Part shown: in pieces, positions 36,370 through 55,288 of the stretch
How the letters are laid out: every line of letters starts with the position of its first letter
How positions within the stretch are numbered: position 1 is the first letter of the stretch
NCBI GenBank assembly: GCA_018398805.1
Contig: JAGFBZ010000363.1
Coordinates: 868,001 to 932,000 of the forward strand
From: Hirundichthys speculiger
Taxonomy: Eukaryota > Chordata > Actinopteri > Beloniformes > Exocoetidae
Direction of reading: 5' to 3'
DNA: 64,000 nt
Made by a program: the position numbers and the translations under genes
Notes under the pieces: generated by a model
Told to the model about the DNA's origin: nothing
The model's database searches: none
Seen by the model: only the letters and a program-made list of their open reading frames with translations

Positions 36370-39300
36370 CATGGGCAACAAATTTTTATTGGTAATAAAT
36401 GAATGCTCGGTCGGATATACTTAAAGAATGCAGCTGCAGATGGTACAGTTCAGACACAAACGTGATGGGGATTATTTTTGCTCAAAAGCCCAAAGCTTAA
36501 GCAAAAAACCCTGATGTGAAGAATTAAATGCTCAACGGAGTTACAATCATCCATTTGTAAAGAGTTAATCATGTAAAAAACATCCCATGCGGCAAATCTG
36601 TTAAGATCTCACACATCTGAAATGTGATGACAACCATAAACTGTGTTTTTCTAAGTATCCAAAAATGTTAAAATTGACTGGTTTATTATTTATTTGTTCT
36701 GTGCAACATATTGGGAGAAAGTGCAAGGCTTCCCCACCCCTGAAAAGTAAAGAAATGGAAATGTAAAGTAGCAAAACACGTAAAATGCTGCTGTACGAGC
36801 GACTCCAGTAACTCAACCAGTAAGTTTGGGGAAAGCAATTTCGCAACTTGCTTTTACTGAAGATGAATCTAGCAGTCGGGAATGAAGCACCGAGACGCAG
36901 GGCAGCAGGCCAGTGTTCGAGTTTGTCCACGTGGTGGCAGTGTGGTACCAGCTGTGTGTGTGTGTGTGAGCTGAAACTGATGCAGTGGAGTCTGTAAATC
37001 AAAGCTTTGGGCCCCACGGAGAGGCTGAGGCGGCAGCTGACCTCTAACTCCTCAGCGGCTGCCTCTTTAATGTGCAGACTTGCATCTCCCTTTAAGAAAC
37101 AACCGTGTACAAAGCCTAAAGACACCAAAGTGCGGGGCATCTTTAGGCCGTGCAGGAAAAAAAAAAGAAAAAAAAAAGAAAGAAAAAAGACATTGTGCTA
37201 AAACATACGCAATCTGACAGAGGAAAACCTGTTCTTTCGCGCCTGCATGCACCAGCTCTGTGGTAGAGCAGCCGACACAAGCGCAGAGCTTTGCACATCG
37301 TGGCCTAATTAATCAGTCATCGCTACGACACCACAAATGTGGAGAGCCCTCTGGGGCACGGGACGCTCTGTGTGAAGAGAGCACAATGTCCGAGGAAAGG
37401 TCTGATAACGCCGAGTAGAGGCGCACCTCCACCCTGACGCCCCGCACCACTCCCTTGCTCTCCATCCAGCCCGCTACGGCAGTCACAACACGGCGGCCAT
37501 TTTAGATCTATAAATCAGAATGCATGGCGTCATGCCACTGTGTATAACCTTATGTGGCTTTGCTTTCTCTCCCTCCCTCTCATCCTCTGCAGCAGCTGCG
37601 TTGGAAATAAAGGGAATAATTTGGAGTTTAAAAAAAGGCAGAAATGGTTGGAATAAGAGCTAAAAGACATCTTCAAAGTGAGATGTTTTGATGCTGTTGT
37701 TAATGATGCAAAGCAGTGACGAAAACGGACATGTTCTGAGCCTCTATTTGTGCGTAATTGAGAAAGGACTGAAGAACCGATCCGGTTACGTGCATGTATT
37801 ACTATATCTGTGGAGGCAGAAATCTTTTCACAAAGCCACTACAGGGGGCTCGTGTAATAATTACGAACACAAGGCTGATCTCCAGAGGAGTTCAGGGTTA
37901 AGTGAAGGTTTTTGATCAAGGACTGGCGAAGACATGGACTAATTGTGTTAAATATAAAGGTAATAAACATAAATCCTCCTGTTGTGATTGTGTGTGTCCG
38001 GGGCAGAGCTCACTCAGCCCAGTCGGCCCTTCTTCTCTTCACGCCTGTCGGAAAGACTCCCATGTCAAAGACATGGCTGAATGGGTGCGTCTCTCTCCTC
38101 CGCCTCCTCCTTCTTTCTGACACTCTCCATCACCTCTGCTGCTGATTCTCCTGCTTTCTCTCTCCCATGCGAGCGCAGTCCGCCGCTTCATGCTACCAAA
38201 GTCCTCCCCGCTTGCCAGCCAAGCGAGGGAGCCCCTCGCGACATCGCCATCGCCAGAGAGGCGACCCTGGGACACAAATAAGACGTGACACCCCGAGAGA
38301 GGGGAAGAGGTGGAGGAGGAAGAAGAGGAGGAGGAGGAGGAAGAACACGCACTCTCTCCTCCTCCCTGCCTTACCCTGCAGTCTTGTCTCTGCGTCGCCT
38401 TCCCTCAGAGGGCCCACGGCGGTAGAGTGGTGGGGAAAAGACTTACGCTGACATAGAGTTTGTGACACCCGATGACTCATGGTGAAGACATTTGAAGAGG
38501 GATATGACCTCAATTTGGTGATTTATGTAATTACCCCCCAGTCCATTACTGTTTTCTTTAGTTCTCATCTCAGTTTTGATTCCAAATTATCTTTACTGGC
38601 AGCACCAGAATTAACTACGCACACACACCATTTTGGAAGAGGTTATGGACGTAAATAGCACAGTTCAAGATGCACTGAGATCTGGTTTTAAGGCCTCAGT
38701 GGAAAAATCCTGCTTCACTCGTACGAAGTTCCAACTTCACTGGGGATAGGAAAACGTATCGGCACTTGACTTCGTCTGTAAAAGTGTGATAAATAGTTAA
38801 ACACTCCGCTTTCCTCATGGGGGAGTAAATAAATGTTCAACATGGAGGATCAGTCAGTTTGTGGTTTCAGCCTGCAGCTCAGCCTCCGTGACCTCTGATT
38901 ATTTTCGGCTCCTGTTTAAAATTCTGATCTGATTCAGTTTGGACCGCTGAACTCCCGCTCAGCCCGGTGTCGTCTGCCTGACAGGAACAACTCTCATTCA
39001 GAGTGCAGAAAAGAAAAGAAAAAAAAAAAAAAACGCCATGAATCAGGAAGTATTCTTTTTACCTGTCCCAGTAAAAAAAAAAATAAAATAAAAAATGAAA
39101 GACTGAAGCAGAGGTGTTAACTTTTGAGTTTGATGAGACAGAGGCAGTAATTCTATAGTGATTATCTCAAAGCAGAGCACTGCAGCATCGCAGATCATAA
39201 TTATCATTATTGATGACTTACTGGATGAGCAGCCTTTAATGTTGTGTCAGCTGTAATTAAAATACTTTAGACGGGGTTGTGGGCTTTATTCTTAAATATC

Positions 39301-40334
39301 GCATTAAGCTGCTCCTCTTTTTAGGTGCACATTTACGAATCGTTAACAACAGGAGAAAAATAAAGCAACACAAACCATAAACACTGAAGTAGAAAGATTT
39401 CTAAATACATCACTCCCGTCAAATCTAACCACAAAATACAGAGAGACAAGAGACAATGGAGGCTGCACGTTCCTCCCCCTTCTGGATCTCTTTTGCTCCG
39501 ATTTAAAAACAGTGGAGCGTTGACTGCAGCTGCACACCTGAACTCTGGAGGTCAGAAAAAGCCCTTCAACATCTTAAAAATGTAAATACACTTTTTAAGT
39601 ACTGCAGACATCAAAGCTGCCCTGTGCCGAAGCGCTGGTAATAGAGTGCGGCTCCCCCTGAAAACACACGAAATAGCCTGACAGGGTGCTCGTCGGCTGG
39701 TCCGCAGCACCGCGCTTGCCCTCGATGACCTCAGAGTGGTGGAAAGACGACAACACAGAGAAAGAGACGGGGACAGGGACAGACATGGAAATGATGAAGA
39801 GCAGAGTAAAGGATTAAATACGAGCTAACGGCATTAAGACAGACTATAACATGGTGCTAACAAACGAATCTAACAGACAATGAAAAAGCGTCTAGTATTC
39901 ACGGTCACTGTGTCTATCTGTGGAACACAGATGAACGCCGACGATTCACAGAACGGACGGCAGACAGAAACTTTCTGATCTCGCGAGGGAAATTGTTTGG
40001 TCACAGCAGCAGATAGGAATATAGTGCAACAAGAGGGAAAAAAGGCAAAAATATGTACAAGATAATTATTATAAATAATGTATATTCTTCGTGGGTGCAG
40101 AGACGACGAAGAGGGTTTTTTTTTCTTCCTTCCCCCTGCCCTGTTCTGTTCATCTGTCTCTCTCTCCCTCAGCACGGGTCGGGCATCCATTTTAGCTGGG
40201 CTCTAATCTTCAGTGAGCCCTCCTACATTTTGTGTGCGAGGAAGCCAAAACTCCTACATTTTCAGAGAAGAGACGTTGCACGCACTTCAGTCTCAGAGCG
40301 AAGCGGCGCTTGCTCCTACATTTTTCTTTCTTTC

Positions 40335-40365
<31 letters not shown>

Positions 40366-42600
40366 GTTCCGGGCTAGACAACAAGTAGCCCCACATGTGA
40401 AAATGCAGGAGATCAAACCTGCATTCTGGTGAAAAGCTACAACTTTGTAGTTCTACTGAAGCTGCAGTGGAATCGACAACATCGCATGGGCGTTTACTCT
40501 CTCGCCGTTACAGAACTTATTCGCGAACAGTTAATTACCAACAATTTTTCATTGTTCTTTGCACTGAGGTCAATGGTATTTTACGGCTCCGTAAGCAGGA
40601 GGTCTTATGTATTATTGATCAGTTCTGCACGCGGCGACGACCTTCTGAAGATTTGAATGTAAAGCACATGAAGGCATGAAAAGAGAAGAGCTGAGGAGCG
40701 TTTGGAAGGGGAAATCGAACTTTTGAAGACTTTCCAAAATGGGAAGCGCGAGTTCGTGTGACCAGAAGTCTGATTAGAAAACCTGCTGATGTTGTGCCCC
40801 GTTTTTAACAACCCTTGGGTTTCTTCTCACCACTTCTAACCCCAAATGCCCCCCCCCCCACCCCAATCTATCATCCCAACCTCTGTGCACCCCGCCTCTT
40901 CATCCCTTTTCAAGCTCATTAAGTTAGGATGCTTTATCGGAGGGCACACTCACCCCTCCAAGGCCCTACACATACGCGTGTGCGCGTACACACACAATAT
41001 TCAAGCTGGCTTGATAAAAACCCATTGTTCATACATTTGCGCACACACACATATATGCAGAACCCCCGGTTGATCCATTTTTCTCTCCAAACCCCCTAAC
41101 CCATCTCTAAGCCACCCCCACCCCCCACTCCTCTCCTAATCAACTCTTCCCATCCCTTCTCTCTCACCCTCCACTCAACCTCCCCCCACCCACCCCCCCA
41201 GCTCTAGGGAGACACTTTTCAGCAGAGAGGGAGGGATGGAGAGAAGAGAGAAGGGGAAGAAGAGAGATGGGGGAGACAGAGAAAGAGATGCACTCCTCTC
41301 TGCTCTGCTGCCACAGCGGCTTGGCTACAAAACCCTTTGATGTTCTGCAAATTTCAAATTTCATTAAAGAGAACCCCCTTCTCTTCTCTGCTTTACCACC
41401 CCCCCGCCTCTCTGCTCTCGCGCTTAAACAAGCTTTTCTGCCTCACTCCCCCCCCCCCACCCCACCCCTCCAAACCTCCCCCTCAATGCTGAAGTTAAGA
41501 AACTGAAAGCCCTGCAGAAGAGACTCTTCATATGGGTTAATTATTCATTGGGCTGTGCCTGTATGTGCCAGATGTATGTCTGTGTGTGCCTGCATGTACG
41601 CATGAGCGTGTTTGACTCATGGGCTGGCAATGGGGTGGAATCTGGATTTTGCGATGCCTGTCTTATCTCTGGTCGTCTCAGATCGCCTCCGCCTCCTCTC
41701 TTGTCACTCTACTGAACATGCGTTTACTTCTGCTGACGCTCTCCCAGAGTGCGTTGGCCTTTTAGGATTAAAACGCACAAACTCACGTGCAAAGCCAGAC
41801 CCACGCAGCAGCCAAGCCGTCCTCTCTGATGATACACCTTTCTAACCAGGCGTTCCATGGACTCAGCATCCTCGCAGCGAGGGAACCATTTCAGGGCAGC
41901 AAGCTGCCATTTTGGTTCAGTGTGTCAGCTGCTTTGAGAAGATGCGAGTCCCAGGAGCCCTAAGATGAAACTGGGGTGCCTCTGACAGATCGGTGGTGTC
42001 AGCAGCGTTGGCAGGGAGAAACAGTATGACTTATTGTCGTTTGTAAAAGTGTGTTTTGTGAGATTTTGCTGTGAAGTGGATTGAAGTTATCAGCCACAAC
42101 CCGACATGAACACGACAGAAAGATAATGCTGAATGCAACAGCCTTTTTTAATAATATGAACCCTTGGATATTTCTGCAGATTGTTTTTTTTTTTTTTTTT
42201 TTTTACACATTCATACAACTGTGATCTATATAATACCTAAGACATGCCCTATATTGACATTTTCAGTTTCCTTATTTGCAGGGGAATTTAAAAACCACCT
42301 ACAAATAATTGTCATTCTACCATACATAAGTGGATAAACATGTTGATGCCCTACTACGAAAAAAAGGAAAAAAAAAAACAATTTGGCATATAACTTTAAA
42401 CAGATGCAGAGGTTTAAGACATGCATCATTAATTATTCAATGCTGAAAACAAATCACAATTTCCTTTTGATTTCAGATTCAACTGAATATTTTACATAAT
42501 GAAACAAAAATGAACAAAAATGACTGCATCCTCAATGCTTATATTTTGTTGCACAAGTCTTACCTGTGAGGATTATTCAATAGGGTTATGATCAGGGCTT
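36370..42600. other. msra intron, no gene recognised
   Basis: Holds a 179-codon minus frame (36601-37140) without family features and a GT array near 36955-36968. There is a CT-rich/GA-rich pair (38085-38130 and 38305-38345) and T/A runs (39015-39032, 40328-40357). A strongly C-rich plus strand runs from 40845 to 41480. A homeobox-type AT block at 39185-39270 may be a conserved element. No exon supported. Confidence 0.5.
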
Positions 42601-42604
42601 CTAA

Positions 42605-43102
42605 ACACCCACCAGCCACTTTATCATAAAAACCTGTTAAATTGCTTGCTCACACAAACAGCTAATCAGCCAATCTCATGGCAGCAACTCAATGTATTTT
42701 GTCTTGTAGATGTGGTCAAGGCAGCTTGCTAAAGTTCAAACCAAGGGGATATGACTGACTTTGAACGTGGCATAGTTGTTGGTGACACACGGGCTGGGTC
42801 TGAGTATTTCAGAAACTGCTGATCTGCTGGGATTTTCACGCACAAGCATCTCTAGGGGTTGACAGAGAACGTTTAGCAGCAGTTGTGTGGATGAAAATGC
42901 CTTTTTGAAGTCTGAGGTTAGTGGAGAATGGACCGACTGGTTCCAGATGACAGGAAGGCAACAGTAACTGAACAGGATACTGAGGCTGAAATTCACACAG
43001 GCTCACTAAAATTGGACAATAGAAGATCAGAAAAACATCGCCATGTCTGATGAGTCCTGATCTCAGCTGCAGCTCATTGCAGCCCCTTAGTACCCCTTAG
43101 TA
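42605..43102 (+). pseudogene. Tc1-like transposon relic, second family
   Basis: The plus strand contains AATTGCTTGCTCACACAAAC, TCATGGCAGCAACTCAATG, and a frame starting MTDFERGIVVGDTRAG near 42750. Later come RLVPDDRKATVT and a GSLKLDNRRSEK-like segment, all matching a common fish Tc1-type transposase. It is internally deleted and carries stops and frameshifts. Its right part is interrupted by the hAT MITE at 43103. Confidence 0.75.
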
Positions 43103-43326
43103 CAGGGGTGGGTGAATCGAGTCGTCGGGGGCCGCTGCCCTGCATGTCTTAGATGCTTCCCTGTCACAACACACCTGATTCAAACAAATTGATCACCATC
43201 AGCTTGTCGTCAAGGTCTGCACAAGTCTGATAATGACCCATTCATTTGAATCAGGTGCACTGAAGCAGGGAAACATCTAAGACATGCAGGATAGCAGCTC
43301 TTGAGGACTGGATTTGCCCAGCGCTG
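43103..43326. mobile_element. hAT-type MITE with perfect 8-bp target duplication
   Basis: Flanked by CCTTAGTA at 43095-43102 and 43327-43334. Termini CAGGGGTGGG and CCCAGCGCTG are imperfect inverted repeats. The arms (CTTAGATGCTTCCCTG against CAGGGAAACATCTAAG) make most of the 224 bp self-complementary. Confidence 0.88.
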
Positions 43327-43334
43327 CCTTAGTA

Positions 43335-45450
43335 CCTTGACCTTGCAGATCAGACTGAATGTCTCTGGAAGGTTTACCTGGTTCTTTTTTTTTTAAACTA
43401 TCTTCACTGTCCTCCCAATCAACCTGGGCTTAGAGTTCCTCCTGAGACCACTTGTACTTCCTACTAATATTTGCAACAGCAGTCACAGAACATGAAACTG
43501 CTTGGAGATGTTCTTCACTTGGAAGCACCAGGCTCTTACAATCCTGCAGTGTCCACTGTACGGGAGTGATAATTACACAAAGCTGCAGGACCTTTTCAAA
43601 ATTAAGTAGCGGCAAATGATGAGGTAGTCAATAAACTTGATGGTCTCCACCCCAAAACTGTCAAAACCAAGATTTGAGAGAGCAAAAGCCAAATCAGGAG
43701 CAAAGTTACTAAAGAGAGTGTAAAAGGCCTTCTAGAGGTGGCCAGGTTCACACATCCTGCACACATGGAGAGGTCCTAAGTCTGTATAGTAGCTTCTGCT
43801 GCACGTGGTGGCCTGATCTCTCGCCTTTGTGACCATTTTGAAAAATTCAATACTACATGTGCAAAACTCTTCAGAATTTTTTTTTTTTCCCCTTAAACGA
43901 TGTTAGGGTGCATGGCTTTGAGGTGGTGTGTGCTTCTAAAGTGTACGGGTGCAAAGTGGGGTCATGGTCAGCTGACAGCCGCAGGGCGGGGTCACAGTCA
44001 GTTGACAGCCTCCCAATGACAGCCCTCTGATATAGGCTTTTTCTTTCTTTAGCTTTTTCTGCTTTCCTCCCCCACCTCATCACCCCTATGGTCTCAGCTG
44101 GAACGCCTCCCTCACCTCTGACCCCTGCCCAAGGCCAAGGTTGGGAGGTTGTTGCCACAGCAACGTAACGGTCCCGCAGTCCATGACTGCTGACCCCGGG
44201 AGGCCAAAGTATCCATGATGATTAGAATTTGCTCCCCTCTGCTCCTCACCAGCTCTTTCATGAATAACATTTAGAGGAGAGAAAGAAGCAAAAGAGAAGC
44301 GGGTATCAACAGAATGGATGATGGATGGATGGATGGACAGATGGACTGTAAGAACAAAAGAAGGACGCGTGTGCTGCTGAAAAGGAACCCCATCTTCCTC
44401 TCTTTAAGCTAAAGGAGGTCGTTTCACTGAGTGAATGGAGTGACATCATCTAAATGGAGCTGGTTTTACGTAACTAGACAGCATAAGAGGTCGCAATCAG
44501 AGGCATCGGCTTTAATTGTCAATTAAACAACTTGAACAACTCCAAACAAAAGCTTAGACTTGCTCACCACTTAAAAAGATTTCATTAAATTAACACAACT
44601 AAATCTCTGTAAAAATGCAGAGATGTCGAAACTGGTGAAAAGTTCACCATTGGGTTTGATGGTCCTGCAGATGTTTTGGTGGTCCTGCCCTGGTGCATGA
44701 AAAATTAAAAAAATCAACAGAATCTCTCAATCCTATTAAAAAAATAAATAAATAAATCTAAAAAGTTATTATAAGTAAAAGAGATATACAATAAGAATAT
44801 AATATATGATCCCCAGCCAGTTATCACACAAGCTCCACACTACTTTTCAACAGAAAATGCAGATGGGTAAATGTCAAAAACAGAAGGACAATCTAAAGAC
44901 CCGCAGTAACGAAGGATGCACCTTGTTTGCATTTGTGGTTGTACTAGCGATCTTATATTTGAGCAAAAAACTGAAGTCGAGCATTTTGTCTTTGATCACA
45001 TTCATCACCAGGTGATGTTTGATCGGTTTAAGATCACAGTTGCGTGCCTCAGGTTGCGCAGTCGTTCAAAATGTCTGCGCCCATGCAGCAGAATGGAGAC
45101 GATGTGAAAAGAACAAGAAATACTCGAATGCTACGAATGCGTCATTAAACCAGGTAGGAATAGTCTGCGATGATCGCGGACACGTGGTGGACGGAAGGAC
45201 AGATTTAGGGTTCGCTTTAGTCGGCCCTTACGTCCCTTTGTCAGATTTTGATCGAGAGACCGACAGGTTTCGACATGTCTGAAAACGAGTAACTAAATAT
45301 TACAAACTAAACACTGAACCAAAAATTACAAACATGGCTAAACACTATTCACACCTTTGAACCATATTTTCCACAGATACTCTACCACAGCTGCTTTACT
45401 GCACACATTTGTTTAATCTGATACGTGTGCGTATGGATGGAGTACTGTAC
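43335..45450. other. msra intron, nothing recognised
   Basis: Contains a GGAT array near 44318-44336 and AT-rich DNA around 44700-44810. A 61-codon minus frame (43430-43615) has no clear relative. No exon seen. Confidence 0.45.
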
Positions 45451-45557
45451 CTTCTGGAAGGCTGCTTTACTCTTCAGTGCAAGCTTCTGTTGAGCAGGGT
45501 TGGATGTGTAAATGGCTGAACGATACTGAGTACCGACGTCTTCGTGCTGCTTCATAC
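45451..45557 (-). CDS. msra: msra penultimate coding exon
   Basis: After a TTTTTATGCAG acceptor the exon completes a split glycine codon and reads [20 protein letters not shown], then [15 protein letters not shown], ending AAG before a GTACAG donor, phase 0. GTQYRSAIY is a near-invariant MsrA segment of the catalytic fold. Its 107 nt join in frame to the exons at 62911-63015 (phase 1) and 30966-31139. The donor is weak (+4 C, +5 A). No alternative exon was seen nearby. Confidence 0.95.
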
Positions 45558-51940
<6,383 letters not shown>

Positions 51941-52082
51941 CAGGTGAAAGAAAAAGGGGAGGTGAATGGGTGATAAGATAATAATGATCTGGTATGAAAT
52001 GAGTATCCATGAAAGGATCAGTGTTTGAGGGGCAAAAATGGGCTGAGGATCAACATGTCCATGAACAAATCCACACATCAGC

Positions 52083-52464
52083 AGGGGCTACCGGACTACC
52101 ACCGAACATGACATGCAAGGGAGCAGAAATCACAATCTCCCGGGGTTAAGAAGACACTATGGCTTCCTTCAGTTATTCCAAGCAAAGTAGACAGGATCAC
52201 CACTCATCTCGGCCATCAGTCATGATCTATTCCTTGCTGAAACGACGGGATCATAGCCTGGAATTTCTTGTGAAGTTCAGCACTTTGACATTCTCCCTGT
52301 TTAGTCCTTACCCTTGTTCTAAATCAGTGCATGCCAAATCACCGGCAATTTTGCATTGCGGTGTTCAAAACCGTTCCAAAAGCTCCAAATACAGAGGTAC
52401 CAACGGGCTTCGACTGGTGCTGCCACCTAGTGGATATCATTCTCATGGTACTTGGGTAGCCCCT
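52083..52464. mobile_element. Non-autonomous element with AGGGGCTACC termini, copy 2
   Basis: Begins AGGGGCTACC and ends GGGTAGCCCCT; the last 25 bases are nearly the reverse complement of the start of copy 1. The interior matches copy 1 (16211-16613) in the same orientation. No ORF. Flanks do not show a convincing target duplication. Confidence 0.65.
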
Positions 52465-52489
52465 ATTATCTATACCTGCTAATTCCCAT

Positions 52490-52775
52490 TTAGAGGTCAC
52501 AGAGATCTGCTGGAGCAGGGAAACACCCTGGACAGGTTGCTCGTCCACTGCAAGGCCACATTTGAGCAAACAACCACATATGCTTACTATGACCAGTTTA
52601 GAACCAGAAATTAACCTGACATACATGGTTTTGGACTGTGGGAGGAAGCCAGAGAACCAAAAAAAACCCTGGCATGGGGAGATCATGCCAACTCCATCGT
52701 GAGAGGCCCCTGCAGGAGATTAGGATCAGCAAGCTTCATGCTGTGAGGTAACAGCGTTAACTACCAAGTCTCCTG
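52490..52775 (+). repeat. Interspersed repeat R, copy 2
   Basis: CCCTGGACAGGTTGCTCGTC, then TTTTGGACTGTGGGAGGAAG, then GGGGAGATCATGCCAACTCC. The same order of words as copy 1, on the plus strand. Confidence 0.7.
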
Positions 52776-52874
52776 AACAAATGTGTGAGCAATTTGTAAA
52801 TCTAGTCATTCTGTGAGGAACTTTGCTTTCAATGACTTTAATGATTGTACCCTAAACATATTTCTCCTTCTACA

Positions 52875-53660
52875 GTGTGACATGCACAAAAGCCACTTAA
52901 AACTTCACTGCAGAAAAGAGAAGCCTCGCGTTAACCTTGTCCAGAGGCTGTGCCAACTCATCACACTGTGGAAACATCTCCTGTGGTCAAAGAAATCAAT
53001 ATTCCAGATATTTTTGGGAAGACATGGGCGCTGTGTGTTCTGGTTTAAAGAAAGGACCATCTTCTAGACTATGATAACCAAGAAGTCCAGCAGACTCTGT
53101 GATGGTAAGGGCTTTGTATCAGTGCCCTTGGCAAAGGTCATTTATACCTGATGGCATGTGTGATGGCAGCATAAATGCGGAAAGAATCATTGAGATTTTA
53201 AAGCCACATGTGCTAGCTTCAAGATGACATCTTCCCTGTGGATGTCCATGCATTTTTCAACAAGACAAAGCAAAACCACATTCTATAAATATCTCAAAGG
53301 CATGGTGGAGGAAGACGAGGGTATAGATACTCGGCTGGCTCGCTTGCAGTCGACGTGTCCCCAATAGAGAATGTGTGGAGAGATTTGAAACAAAAAAGTA
53401 CAATGATCCTGTACTATTTGCCGCCTTCAGACGTGCTTGCAGGAAGTATAGGTCAAAATAACAAGTAAAACCATTCATCGCTTAATATCCTCAGTACCAG
53501 AACACCTTTGAAGTATTGTGAGAATGAACAACAACATTACAGAGTGGCAAAAGCTTTACTGTCCTGACTATTTTTGGAATATTTTAAAGGCATGAAATGG
53601 AAGAAGGGATTTATATTAACTGATGAATCTAGCTTGACAAAAAAACAAATGTGAAATATT
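52875..53660 (+). pseudogene. Tc1-like transposon relic (same family as 34.4-35.7 kb)
   Basis: Follows the Tc1 transposase in order, with many stops and shifts: GTGTTCTGGTTTAAAGAAAG; TCAGTGCCCTTGGCAAAGG; GATGGCAGCATAAATGCGGA; TTTTTCAACAAGACAAAGCA; then CCAATAGAGAATGTGTGGAG, the DDE-domain end. It finishes past TTTACTGTCCTGAC. The opposite strand has only shadow frames. Confidence 0.8.
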
Positions 53661-54101
53661 GCTGGTTCATATGTCTGCAAAGAAATAGAAGTCAAAGTAA
53701 TCGTAATGTAAAAATAACAGTTTTCCTTAATACAAGAAATGTTACTTTTCTCACTCTTTTTTTTCATATTCGACACGACTCCAGTTTTTTTTTTCGGATC
53801 GACACTGCAACTGTTGCAAAACAAAAGAAATCAAATTAATTAAAGAATAAAAATAAAACAAAAAAAATGTTATAAAGGAAACAGAATTCTTTGAACAGTC
53901 AAGCTATTGACAGTGTATTCCATTAGGAAACGTCCTGGCATAATTTTGAGAGAAAGAAAAACATCAGAAATGAATTCAGAATTACTGCACTTAGTCGTAC
54001 ATATCAGTTAGATTGCTTGTTCTGCCTCAATCTAATGTTTTTTTTTAACCCTCTATAGTCATGACTAAAATCTTTGAAGCAATGCAAATTTTGGTTTCTA
54101 T

Positions 54102-54817
54102 TAGGGCTGGACAACAATTAAAATTTTTTATCGTGATTAATCGGATGATTTCCCAGATTAATCAAGATTCATCATATTGTATACACAAAATCAAATAATG
54201 AATTCAGAAGTAGTGTGAAGTGCACTTTTATTAAAATGTTCTGCTGCTATATGAACTAAAGTGCCATAACATTTGTTGTTCAAACACTTTTAACATCAGC
54301 ACTTGTCGGTAACACATATTTAGTGTAAATCTCATCTTAAAAAATGTAAAATAAAATAAAGCTTATTGCCACTGCCAGGGCATTAATGTCATCCTGTTTT
54401 TATTAAAAAAAAAAAAAAAAAAAGTCTGACGAAAAAATCCTGAGCCACAATCATAGGATTAAAACAGGCAATTTCTGAGGTAACAGCATAAACTTTTAAC
54501 AGGGAGTTCAACCTTGCAGTGGTTACAAATAACCTTGTTTCTGTCAAATACGCCGTCTGGGAGAACTTCAAAATGAAAATGTCCATGTTAAAGTTCTGTA
54601 ACTTTACTGCTCTCCATGTCTGTTGTCATGTCATGTCTGTTTTAGCTTTCCTTGCATGTTTTTCTGCCAATCGTCTTCCTGTTCCGCAGCAGCCAGAAAC
54701 AGACTTTTCAAAACAAAAGCATGTGAGCAACATGCCTTAACGCGCGATAAAATAAATGTCGGCGTTAACAAATCTATGAGTTAATGCAATAATAACGTGT
54801 TATCTTGCCCAGCCCTA
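54102..54817. mobile_element. hAT non-autonomous element with perfect 8-bp target duplication
   Basis: Termini TAGGGCTGGACAAC and TTGCCCAGCCCTA are inverted repeats. Flanks GTTTCTAT occur at 54094-54101 and 54818-54825 with no mismatch. Subterminal GATTAATC-type words occur at the left and ATTAACTC-type words at the right. Its 716 bp have no intact transposase; frames here are also seen in the 50928 copy, so they are repeat-derived. Confidence 0.9.
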
Positions 54818-55113
54818 GTTTCTATAAATTTTTGTAGTTCAGTAGTCTTAGATCAAGTTTTTTCACGTATGTCCATTGTATGACAAACAGCATTTATTCG
54901 ATAAGACTTTCATTAGCAAACACAAACCTATTGGAACTTGGTGGAAATCACTTTCTGGTAAAAATTTTCAGTGATGGAAATCCATTCTTGCTGTATGAGA
55001 TTCCCTGAGCTGACAAAGCCTATACTGACTTTCAACAGGCTAGAGGTGGGCTGCACCCTCGACAGTCCATTGCAGGCTCCATGCATTACGGTAATCTAGA
55101 ATTGCTGTGCATG

Positions 55114-55288
55114 AGCTGCCCAGTGGGGCAGTGGTTAGGGCTGGCGGCCCATGAACAGTGGCCACGCAGCGGTCATGAGGTCGACTCCCGGCTCGTTGAC
55201 CCTTTGCTGCATGTCTTCCCTGTTCTCTCTCTGCCCCCTTTCTGTCTGTCTCTACTGCAAATAAAGGCTACTAGTGCCAAAGAAAAGG
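55114..55288 (+). mobile_element. tRNA-derived SINE inserted in repeat R
   Basis: Bounded by ATTGCTGTGCATG (55101-55113) and ATTGCTGTACATG (55289-55301), a 13-bp target duplication with one mismatch. A-box-like GGCAGTGGTTAGGGCTGG and B-box-like GAGGTCGACTCCCGG are visible. Body CCCTTTGCTGCATGTCTTCC and tail AATAAAGGCTACTAGTGCC match the SINE at 5320-5493. Confidence 0.88.

Noticed and set aside
36601..37140. 179-codon minus frame in the msra intron
   Set aside because: No domain or splice-consistent link to msra; contains a CA-repeat-derived HTHTQ segment.
43430..43615. 61-codon minus frame as a transposase end
   Set aside because: Adjacent to a Tc1-like relic but no residue pattern of a transposase could be aligned.
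55114..55288. tRNA gene
   Set aside because: Only box A/B-like words remain; body, tail and target duplications show a SINE.
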